From positions 19,019,154-19,083,153 of the forward strand of contig NC_083648.1 in the NCBI RefSeq assembly GCF_963576545.1: a stretch of 64,000 nucleotides of DNA, given 5' to 3'. Source of the DNA: Limanda limanda. Lineage: Eukaryota; Chordata; Actinopteri; Pleuronectiformes; Pleuronectidae. Below are positions 35,500 to 44,940 of the stretch, in pieces. A model generated the notes under the pieces. The model had not been told where the DNA came from, did not search any database, and was given only the letters and a program-made list of their open reading frames with translations. The translations under genes were made by a program, and so were the position numbers. Each line of letters begins with the position of its first letter. The first letter of the stretch is position 1.

Positions 35500-36938
35500 C
35501 ACCAAAAAAAAGTCAGAAATAAAGCCACAAAGGCATTTTCTTCAGCACACAGTACAAGATTGTGGCACAATAACAAGTTATAGAAAGAAAATAAATGTTT
35601 TCAAAATGTAAATATTTTTTTTTCCTCTTAGTTATCCAGTATATATTATGTTATTGTGTGAGTTTGATAATATGTGTGTATATTGAGACTATATCGAGGG
35701 GTATTTTCAACAGCCTCTCTAACAATTTTTCTGAATAAAGCTTTAGGAAAATGACAGAAATACATGTGACAGCAGTTTATGCTGAAGAGGCTTCTGGTGG
35801 CAGGACGAAAAGTGAAGGGGGGGGAATGCAAAGAAAGCCGAGGGACACAAGTTATGTAACGTTTTATGAGGGACGACCGGGCTCCTTTAGCTTTGAGACA
35901 TATTGCGCAAAAGAAAATGTACACACTACCAACTTGGTTCATTACTATTTACTACTTATACAGAAAGTCATAAATATGTAGCCATATGTAAATTGTTTGA
36001 TGTTATGTAATAAGTTAAAAGTGAATTTGCAACTAAGTTACTGATGTAATCTTTATTTATTCCTCAATGCAGAGCTGATTGGTGAATTGCACCAGAACCA
36101 CAGACAATCAGCAATCCTCAATAGATTCCCATTTTACCTTTTTACTGATTACATCTCATCAGACAATCTACATATGGCTACATATTCATGACTTTCTGTA
36201 AAAGTAGTACGACATCAACCTGCTGAGGAAGATCCCAGTTAGATATAAAGCTCTGGATCTGTTAAACAGGCCTGATGGTGGGAGTGATTTCTCAGCGAGT
36301 TTTTCAATAACTAGTTTAAATCTCTACTTTTACAACAAGACAGAAGAGAAGCCTCTAAACACATGAAAACATAAACTCCATCTGACATCATGTAAGATTT
36401 AAGAACAGACACAGTAATTGAACAATGGAGAGCACTGGGTGGTAGAAACCTTTTACTGCACAAGTGTATTGCATAGATGTGCAATACATGACCTGCCGAT
36501 CTGAGGACATCTTCTGGTGCTGCTGCTCCATACAATGAGCTCCTTGTAGAAGTTGCAGCCTAAGAGCAGCATTGACTTGAATTACATGCAAAGAACTGTT
36601 TGTGTCGCCGTGTTTATTCCCTGTTGCAGTGAAACTGATGCTAATGTCAACAGTGCTAACAGGAAGCAAAACCAATATTCCAGCTGTCAATGAGTAAAAT
36701 AATCAAATCTACTGGAGGCGGAAGGATATTGTAGGATATGTTTTGTGTGTATTCTCCTAAACCCTCAGATGTCTCAAATGACATGGAACTGCAGAAATGG
36801 GATGTCCTAAATCAATTCTCTATGTGGAAAAATAATCTGTTTATCTTAATTTATCTCGTAGGTGTAAATAAGAATAAATGCAGACCCATGGCCTATTGAA
36901 ATCCAAACCTAATTATCATGTTTAGAGTTAATTTAGTG
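35500..36938. other. Duplicate-flank and unrecognised sequence
   Basis: About 35500-35760 continues the similarity to the flank of the true lim2 3' end (42192-42400). From there to 36938 I see no gene, terminal repeat or RNA. Confidence 0.5.
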
Positions 36939-37735
36939 CAGGGGTGTCAAACTCATTTTAGTTATGGGGCCACATACTGACCACTTTGATCACAAGTGGG
37001 CCAGACCAGTAAAATCATAGCATAATAGCTTCGTACCCCCCCGTTTTTTTTCACCGCCGCCACCACGCCCCTCCGCCCTGGACGACGTCGCCTCCGACCC
37101 TTCTTGGAACACGGACCTAGGAGTCTATCGCACGCATTGAAAGTGAAAGGTGAGGGCTGTGGTGGGATTCCAGCCCCCCGGGGCTCCGTGCACACCACTG
37201 CGTGCCCCCTGAACCACTTTGCGTACCCCGCACTCCAGTTTGGGAACCGATGGTCTATGGCAGGGGTCACCAACCTTTTTGAAACTGAGAGCTACTTCGA
37301 AGGTACTGAGTAGTACGAAGGGCTACTTGTTTGATACAAACTTCCTGAATAACAAATTTGCAAAGATCACCTTTTAATAATAATAATAATATATGTGAAG
37401 AGAATGTCTGATCACATCAATCTTAATTATTTCTCACACTAATTATTAACAACGATTTCCACAACAATGATGGTAGGAAACAGATATATTAAAACATGTT
37501 TTATTTTTTTGTTAATCTGTTTCAACTTTGCTTAAATTCAATTTAATTGAAGTACTTTTGGTGCTATTTATCACTACATTCCTACATCAATCTGTACTTT
37601 TTCAAAAATAGAGAAAAAATAAATTAAATTATAATCACTTTGTCACAACGATGATAAAGTTCAACCAAAAAGAACACATGCATGTGACTTGGGTGTAATG
37701 TTTCTAAGTGTCTTCTTAATTTGCTGGGTCTCATG

Positions 37736-38666
37736 TAGGGCTGAACGATTTGGGAAGATAATCTAATTGCGATTTTTTTTCCCCCAATATTGCGATTGCG
37801 ATTTAATATGCGATTTTTTTATTTGATCCTCTTTTTTCCCCCAAAAAACGTAATGAATGATTTAAATATGATCAACACAATATTAGATACATTACACATA
37901 GTGTAAAATATTCTTTAAAATTATAGGTGTCTTACTGCTCCCAAGTCAGTAACATTTCACACAACTGAAACATATAATTTGCCTCTACTATACTTTGAAA
38001 ATATTTGGAAAAATCAAAGTAAATAAAGTTATAAATAAAAAACTGGGAAATGCACAGGCCACAGAGTCAAACAGCACAACTGCATGTATGAACAGTTTCC
38101 TGAAGCTAATGAAATGGTCCCACTCCTGAGACTTTGGTTTTTAACCCTTTCGAACACAAGTCACGTAACAGACAGACTGTGTGTGGAGCCACAACACAGC
38201 AGACATGAGGTGGTGTAAAGACCTCGAGCATCCCGTTCATGTCCGGGTGGTTGTGCAGCGGTACCGAGGCGCCGGGCCTCAGCAGGAACACCCCCATGCT
38301 GAACACCTCCGTCTCGCAGATGTGCGTGTAGGGGACCGGGGGGCTCTGGAGCCCCGCCGCCCGGCTTGTTTTTTTCCGGGGAGCGATTTTAAGGTCCCCC
38401 GCCCGCACCGCAGTCACCAGCGAGATGAGCTCGCTCTGTGTTTCCGCCACGTGAAGACGTGAGGCCCCTGTGGGTGATGCAGGTCTGCTTCGCTATCTTC
38501 TGGATCAGCAGAGTTTTGTTGTCCCGCGGCATTCTGGCTGCGGGTGAGGACGGCGGCCCGGTGCCCTACTCTCGTTCGAACGTTATAAACGCGCACGTTG
38601 CGATTAGGAAATCGCGTTTTATCATATTGCGATTTTATCGCAAATGCAATTAATCGTTCAGACCTA
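37736..38666 (-). mobile_element. 931-bp hAT element containing a captured piece of the ado gene
   Basis: The ends TAGGGCTGAACGATT and AATCGTTCAGACCTA are inverted repeats. The flanks GTCTCATG and GTCTCATA match at 7 of 8 bases, as expected for a hAT target duplication. AT-rich subterminal arms have repeated 'GCGATTTTTTT'/'ATTGCGATT' words. Between them, about 38150-38600 is strikingly GC-rich and encodes the ado fragment. No transposase is present, so it is a non-autonomous, gene-carrying hAT. Confidence 0.85.
38222..38532 (-). pseudogene. ado: Captured 5' fragment of ado (2-aminoethanethiol dioxygenase)
   Basis: ADO oxidises cysteamine and N-terminal cysteine of proteins using a non-haem iron held by histidines. 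The minus strand from 38532 starts MPRDNKTLLIQKIAKQTCIT, matching the ADO N-terminus. After a frameshift it continues ETQSELISLVTAVRAGDLKI, then 'APRK', 'SPPVPYTHICETEVFSMGVF' and 'LLRPGASVPLHNHPDMNGML'. The H-x-H iron pair is present in PLHNHP. Similarity stops near 38222, so the rest of the enzyme is missing, and the frameshift near 38460 prevents a single protein. Because vertebrate ado is usually intronless, DNA- or RNA-level capture cannot be told apart. The GC-rich stretch just before the ATG may be captured leader. Confidence 0.88.
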
Positions 38667-39012
38667 GTCTCATACTGTCACCTGCCAGAGTTTTCAGACC
38701 TAAATATACATTAGTCTCTCCTCATGTCCTCTTTCATCACTGTGAACACAAGAGCAAGACAGGCTTCATCGTACTTTATTTTCAACTTGGTTGGCAGTTT
38801 GACTTTTTTTATTTAAAATTTGAAATTTAAAAAAAAATAAAAAAATTTTTTTTTTTGAAATTTCGAGCATGCCTTGCATCCGGCGGGCCGAGCTGGACCC
38901 CATGGCGGGCCGTATCCGGCCCGCGGGCCGTATGTTTGACACCCCTGATTTAGTTGGAGGAGGTTCTTTATTAACACGTAGGTAAGTCAAAATGAACCTG
39001 CTGTTTTGCATT

Positions 39013-40500
39013 TTGTTAAAGATTAACCAACTCGTGGCTCCATATATGGTCAAATAAATTTGACTCTGGGCCACATCAAACTTCTGCTTACTCAGATGAC
39101 GTCTCTGTTTCATATCTTTTTTTAAAGTGCAACTGACCTCTTTGCGGAAATCATTTGATATCACCTCATCTTTGAATCACAGCAACGGAAAACAATACAT
39201 ACAACTCTATTTGTTTCTTCCTTGAAGCCTTAACATTTCTAAAGCGACTTCTCTTCGGTAAGTAGATATATTTTTACCTTATGAACAGAACCTTTTCACA
39301 TCTGGGGTGTGGAGTCTGAGATTGAGAGCATGGCTCATTTGTTTGAACATTTTTCTGTATTACTTTCATGATATTTATTAACTTATTCATTCTTGTGTGG
39401 AAAATAAAAAAATGATAATAAAAGATAGAGATTTGATTCCTAGATTTGTAGCATATTCACATACAGTGACTAAATACTTGGGTGAGATTATCACTAACGG
39501 TTTGCTTGCAGATATACAGGAAACCTTTCAAGTTCTGCAAACAACACAATACATTTCTACATGTGACCCTCTACTGACCTCACTACAACACAGGATTCCA
39601 AATGTAGTTGCTTGAACCTTTATAATTGAGCCTACATGAGAATATTGCACTGTGTCTTTATCTCTTTATTCAAAAGGCATTGTTAAATAATCAAGACGGA
39701 TTTTAATAAAGTTAAAATAATATGACACTTATCGGTCAATTCAATTTTAAACCCATATGTTGGGAATCAGGATGTTTGACGGTAAGTTGCATCTTATTTA
39801 ATGAGTGAAATGCAAACTCTTAATTATTTGCATATTTCTTATTAAGCGTACTCATATATTGCAGTAATTTTGATGATAGTCAAACATGTGACACTATAAA
39901 ATTGATTAGTCATGAATTCTCTAAACAAATTGTTTGAAATGATGATTCTTAATCACTTTTCCATTGTTTTCTGTTGTGGCGTTTTTAGTTTTTCGGTAAA
40001 ACATCTCAACCTCAAACGACTGCTTACTCAGCCGACATCACTGTATCATATCTTTTTTTATGTGCGACTCACCTCTTTGCGGAAATCATTTAATATCAGC
40101 TCATCTTTGAAAGCTAGACGCACAGCAACAGAAAACAAAACATACAACTCTATTTGTTTCTTCCTTGAAGTCTTAACATTTCTAAAACATCTTCTCTTAT
40201 GTCAGTAGATATATGTTTACCTTATGAACATAACTTTTCCACATCTGGGGTGTCGAGTCTGAGATTGAGAGTGTGGCTCATTTGTTTTGACATTTTGTGT
40301 ATTATACTGTATTAATTACACAATGTTTATTAACTTATTCATTATTGTGTGGAAAATAAAAATGATGATAATAGATAGAGATTTGATTCCTAGATTTGTA
40401 GCATATTCACATACAGTGACTAAAAATACTTGGGTGAGATTATCACCAACGTTTTGCTTGCAGATATACAGGGAACCTTTCAAGTTCTGCAGACAACACC
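39013..40500 (+). repeat. Local segmental duplicates (two copies here, related piece at 43311-43700)
   Basis: Segment 39013-39560 recurs at 40016-40500, sharing 'CTCTTTGCGGAAATCATTT', 'CAACTCTATTTGTTTCTTCC' and 'ATTTGATTCCTAGATTTGTA'. The interval between them (39607-40010) recurs at 43311-43700 within the lim2 introns ('TTGAGCCTACATGAGAATA', 'TTAATAAAGTTAAAATAAT'). No coding content was recognised. The pattern shows repeated local duplication around the receptor and lim2 genes. Confidence 0.8.
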
Positions 40501-40831
40501 AGAGTTAACCCTTTTTTTGCATTTATTTACTTCAACTAAACATACCATGTTAACCATCTAGCTCCAGTCACGCCAGCCCGTCTCATAACTTTATCCAGTC
40601 TGCCTGCAAGAAGTAGCTGTTCATAGTGAATAACCTTTTAAACGCAGCTAGGAACAAACGTCAACACTGTCCACTCCTGGCCAGACATAATGTTTTGCAG
40701 CTGAGAAACGTACAAATAGCCCTTCAGTTTAAGTCAGAAGTAAAGTACATTGTACATTTTGTATATGCAGCCTTTCATTCCTACATTCTGATTGATTTTT
40801 GTACACTTCCTTTGGTTCAGGTCCATTGACC

Positions 40832-41752
40832 ATGGTGAGCAGCGAGGTGATTCTCTCGGTGTACATAATAACCTTCGTGATTGGCTTCCCAGCCAACCTC
40901 CTGGCTCTCTATGCCTTCAGTGCCACGATCCATGTCAAGGCAAATCCAACAGACATCCTGCTACTCAATCTGACCGTCTCCGACCTGCTCTTCTTGATCA
41001 TCCTTCCTCTCAAGATGTACGAGGCCGATTCAGACATGAAGTGGAATCTGCCCCAGTTCCTGTGCTCCCTCACCGCCTTCATCTTCTTCTCCACCATCTA
41101 CACCAGCTCCTTGTTGCTGATGGCTGTCAGTCTGGTTCGCTACATTGCACTCGCCTTCCCTATCACCTATCATCGGCTGCACAAACCTGTGTATGCAGTA
41201 GTGATGAGTGCAGTCATTTGGCTGATCTCCTTTGCACACTGCAGTATAACTATCATCACCCTGCACCACCCATCCCTAGCCAGCGAAACGCCTGATGACC
41301 AGGCCCATGCTTGCTATGCAAACTTAACGGAGAAGCAGCTGGATGTCCTCCTCCCGATACGTTTGGAGGTTTTCTTTGTTCTCTGCCTTGTACCTCTTGT
41401 AATTTGTGTTTACTGCTATGTGCAATGCATCTTGATCGTGTACAGCCGCCCCAGGATATCCCGCATGCAGAAGCAGAAAGCCATCGGTATGGCCTTGGGG
41501 ACTCTGGCCGTGTTCCTCATATGCGTGCTACCATACAATATCTCTCATGTAGTGGGTTTCATTGAGGGTAAGAGCCCAGAATGGAGGTACTACGTTTTGC
41601 TGCTTAGCACCTTCAACACCTGCATTGTTCCCACCATATTCTACTTTTCTTCCTCTAGCTTCCACTGTAACAGTAAAAAGTCAATGTTCCGGAAACGTAA
41701 ACTCACTGTTTCAGAGTTACAAAGGCTGGGCACAGGCTCTAACCCAGGATAA
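40832..41752 (+). CDS. ffar2-like: Free fatty acid receptor 2/3-like GPCR, intact
   Basis: A 306-residue seven-helix receptor in one exon; a good acceptor (TTTGGTTCAG) 11 bases before the ATG suggests a spliced 5' leader. It matches the FFAR2/FFAR3 short-chain fatty acid receptors throughout: GFPANLLALYAF, DILLLNLTVSDLLFLIILPL, HRLHKPVYAVV, QLDVLLPIRLEVF, GMALGTLAVFLICVLPYNIS and the FYFSSSS end. The residues known to hold the carboxylate are present: R177 (helix 5, PIRLE), H239 (helix 6, NISHVVG) and R252 (helix 7, EWRYY). The helix 3 to loop 2 disulphide partners C78 and C161 are present. Unusual: the E/DRY acid is Val (LVRY, V102), and the DPxxY Asp of helix 7 is Val (IVPTIFYF, V266). Coupling to Gi/Gq is expected from the family but may be altered. 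Choice between FFAR2 and FFAR3 orthology is not possible here. Confidence 0.88.
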   Translation: MVSSEVILSVYIITFVIGFPANLLALYAFSATIHVKANPTDILLLNLTVSDLLFLIILPLKMYEADSDMKWNLPQFLCSLTAFIFFSTIYTSSLLLMAVSLVRYIALAFPITYHRLHKPVYAVVMSAVIWLISFAHCSITIITLHHPSLASETPDDQAHACYANLTEKQLDVLLPIRLEVFFVLCLVPLVICVYCYVQCILIVYSRPRISRMQKQKAIGMALGTLAVFLICVLPYNISHVVGFIEGKSPEWRYYVLLLSTFNTCIVPTIFYFSSSSFHCNSKKSMFRKRKLTVSELQRLGTGSNPG

Positions 41753-42129
41753 AAGACACTGTTCAGCTTTAATGTTATTATTGTCCTGTATATTATTCCA
41801 TTCATTATCCATCTATTACCTCTACCGCTTATCCTTGAGCCAATCCTACTCAGCAAGAAGTACCATATGCTTCAGAAGATGTTTTAACTCGAGCTGAAAT
41901 TTCACATTTATTTATCTTAATAAAGCAATGTCTTAAACAATCTGAGGTGTGATCTGATCCTGTTGAAAGTGACTGTGGTGCTTTCGAAAACAATGTAGAC
42001 CCTTTTAATACAAAATAGAGAGACATTTTATTTGGATATGCAAATTCCATATTTTATTATTTTAGAGGAGGTTCTCTATTTTTATGGGAAATTACATCAT
42101 TTGCACCCTTGACACAGTTTGTGTTTACT

Positions 42130-44283
42130 TTAACGCGGGCAAGCCACTCTTCTGCAGTCATGCATTCTGTAGGCACACATGTAGAATATACCTGCAACAA
42201 AAAACAAAACAAAAGTCAGTACACAGATATGTCAAGTACAAGATAGTCGTGCAGAAAATTATTCGTTTAAAGGACAATATTTCTTATTTTTTAGTTATCC
42301 AGTATATCTGAAGCTTGTTGTGTGAGTTTGAAAAGTTTCAAAAGCCTCTTTTACAATTGTTGTGAATAAAGCTTTGGGAAAATGAAAAGTGACAGCAGTT
42401 AATTTTTTAATGTTATCATTTGTGTTTCCTGAACAGTCTTCCTTAGTCTGCGCTAACTGTGTTATAATTATATAAGAGTTCAAAGTGACTATTGACCATC
42501 AGCAAGAAACAGTAATTACAAGTCGACTTCATTTCACATTGTTACATTTTTTTTCTCTGTTTATTGGGACAAACCTGCAAAGAAGGTCATGAGCAGCGCC
42601 ACCCAGCCTAGTATGTAGGACCAGGAAAAGCGACAGTCACCAAAACGCTTTCCCAGGAAGTTCACCGTCACCCCGGTGTAAATGGCCATTGCAAGCAGAA
42701 CGAAGAGAGCTGGCATTGTGGGCACAGAGAGAAACTTATTAAAATGAGTTTCTGTAGTACAAGGGTCATTTCAGTTGAAGTTCACACTGTGCACCCATAG
42801 TTGCTGCAACAGGTCGACTGTCCATGATATTCAAATTCACCACAAAACACGTCATTCATGCCCAGAGTGATGTTGGGCAAACATTTTATGACATTATTTG
42901 GTTACTGCAGCTTTGACTCACTGGACACAAAGAACATGATCCCAGCAGCAAATGAGCGGTTGAACCTCTCAAAGGCTGAGAAGTGGGCAAAGGAGAGGAT
43001 TCCCGCAATGATGCCAGCAAAGCATGACATGGCAGAGAGGATCATGAAAGCACGGGTGGCATTCCAGTAGGCTGAGGAGGAGTAAGACGAGAAAAAAAGA
43101 ACACGGTGAGGATATGTGCAGGGAGAGGATTAACAAAATCACAAACATTTTAAATTCCAAAGTGCTGACGGTTTCAAAATCATGATGGGAATGAATCTGC
43201 CTCCTACACTGACCCCTTACACCTGAACTCAGACATGTTAATCTACATAACGTGTTACATTTTCAGATTTCAGTGGATCGTGCAATAGGTTTCTACATGT
43301 TACCCTTGTTGCTTGAACCTTTAGAATTGAGCCTACATGAGAATACTGCACTGTGTCTTTATCTCTTTATTCAAAAGGTATTGTTAAATAATCAAGAGGG
43401 ATGTTAATAAAGTTAAAATAATTTGACACTTATCGATCAATTCAAGGATAAACCGACATCAATCAGGATGTTTGACAATATTATCTTATTTTATGAGTGA
43501 AATGCAAACTCTGAATCATTTACATATTTCTTATTAAGCATACGATTATATTGCAGTAATTTTTATAATAGTCACACATGTGACACTATAAAATGGATTA
43601 GTCATGAATTCTCTAGACAAATTGTTTGAAATTATGATTTGTAATCACTTTCCCATTGTTTTCTGACGTGGCGTTTTTGTTTTTCGGTAAAACATCTCGA
43701 CATCTATTAGATTGTCATTAATAACAGATTACCATGAAACAGACATTCATGAATTATAATAATTCAAGTGAACCAATTTTGGGGTTAAAGAAGAGATACC
43801 TGCAAAATGAATGCATGCCCATCCCCCGCCTCTGTACTTTTGTTCTTGTACTACTTGCTAGCAACATCCTGAACTATGTTTGTAAACACGGTAAAAATTC
43901 TAGTCTGCACGTTAGCATTGACATGTGACCATGTTAGCATGCTGCCACTAGCATGTAGCTTAAAGCACCAGCGTGCCTCAATCCACAAGAGTCACCAACA
44001 AATTATTGATGTACCTCCAAAGTAAGGGCGGAACATAATCATAATTGCATTCAGACATGTTATCCTGTAAGATCTGAGGGAAATTCAAGAAGGTATTTCA
44101 CCACTTACCAATGCTGTCAGTCTGCATGTAGCACTTTCCAGACATGCAGTACCTCCACAGGCCCTGATGGGCGAAGCTGCCGGACAGACGGTACTGCATC
44201 CAGTAGTCTGTGGCTGTGGAGACCACCAGCAAGATGTTCCCCACGATGGCACAAAACAGGCCCCCTCCCATGAAGCTGTACAT
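42130..44283 (-). CDS. lim2: Lens intrinsic membrane protein 2 (MP20), four coding exons
   Basis: LIM2 is an abundant four-helix membrane protein of lens fibre cells, in the PMP22/claudin superfamily, with a role in fibre-cell contacts. Coding exons in transcript order are 44109-44283, 42922-43071, 42575-42709 and 42130-42191. All phases close to give 173 residues, the same as human LIM2. Landmarks: MYSFMGGGLFCAIVGN, MQYRLSGSFAHQGLWRYC (the W-GLW-C-C signature of the superfamily), YWNATRAFMILSAM with the conserved sequon at N62, VTVNFLGKRFGDCRFSWSYI and a CAYRMHDCRRVACPR tail. An acceptor just upstream of the ATG (near 44322) implies a non-coding first exon to the right. Only about 90 bases separate that acceptor from the hAT right end at 44416-44932, so the first exon must lie in or beyond transposon sequence, or has been replaced. 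Confidence 0.95.
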
Positions 44284-44415
44284 CATGAGTGACACTATGA
44301 CAGCGGCTAAGGCTTTAAGCACTGTTCAAAAAGAGAAAACAACAAGTCTCAGTTGTGATATTGTGGTAATGAAGTACAAAAAACTTGATTGAGCTTTAAT
44401 TTGAATGTTTATTCA

Positions 44416-44932
44416 GCTGCAAATGGAGCATTCTTTGACGAAAGCAAAGTTTGAAGAGCAAAATTAGTATTTCATATAAAAATCATTATTTCTAACCTTG
44501 TCAATGTCTTTATATTCATTTTGCATCTCATTTGATAAATAAAAGTGTGACTTTTCACGGAAAACACAAAATTATCTTGGTGACCCCAAACTTTTGAACG
44601 GTAGTGTATATACATAATCAATCAAGTTGTTGTCTTTAATAGCTTTGCTTAGTTACACTGACATTCTGTGACTGTTCTTCCTTTTTGTGGGGTTCACCAG
44701 AGCTGTGTGTACATTATATAGCCCAAACCTGAATGCTCTGCTATACCAAAATTTGAGAAAAAACGGAAAATCCAGAAAAAGTATTTCCTATATTTTAAAT
44801 ACAAAATGCATGTATTGTATTTTGTTACATTTTCTGGCACCAGTATTTTGTATTTTATTTTGATACATTTATTTGAGGGGTATTTTGTATTTTGTATCAA
44901 AATACATTTGTGTGTATTTTTGCCCATCTCTG
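44416..44932 (+). mobile_element. Second copy of the hAT right end (with part of the outer Tc1)
   Basis: These 517 bases match 33978-34494 without gaps; I count three differences (near 44568, 44579 and 44734). The copy starts inside the outer Tc1 transposase region, runs through the Tc1 right end, and stops at the hAT terminus, followed by the ATCATCAG duplication. Confidence 0.9.
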
Positions 44933-44940
44933 ATCATCAG

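Larger units (their letters stand above)
36939..38947. mobile_element. hAT element (CAGGGGTGTCAAACTCA ends) filled with nested elements
   Basis: The left end CAGGGGTGTCAAACTCATTT and right end TATGTTTGACACCCCTG are flanked by ATTTAGTG and ATTTAGTT (7 of 8 bases equal). Inside are pieces of at least two other hAT families. One starts CAGGGGTCACCAACC at 37261. Another is a complete element at 37736-38666. A fragment ending 'CCAGTTTGGGAACCGATGG' lies at about 37030-37250. No transposase frame of the outer element remains. Confidence 0.8.
30313..44940. mobile_element. Composite hAT block of 14.6 kb flanked by one 8-bp target duplication
   Basis: A left hAT end (CAGAGATGGGCAGTA) starts at 30321, directly after ATCATCAG (30313-30320). 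A right hAT end (..TTTTTGCCCATCTCTG) stops at 44932, directly before ATCATCAG (44933-44940). These ends therefore belong to one integration event. Between them lie a full nested hAT with its own right end at 34494, two copies of the fatty acid receptor gene, lim2, several duplicated segments and another hAT nest. The flanks on both sides look like one interrupted AT-rich repeat. Whether the block moved as a unit or grew by later insertion is open (see findings). Confidence 0.75.
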
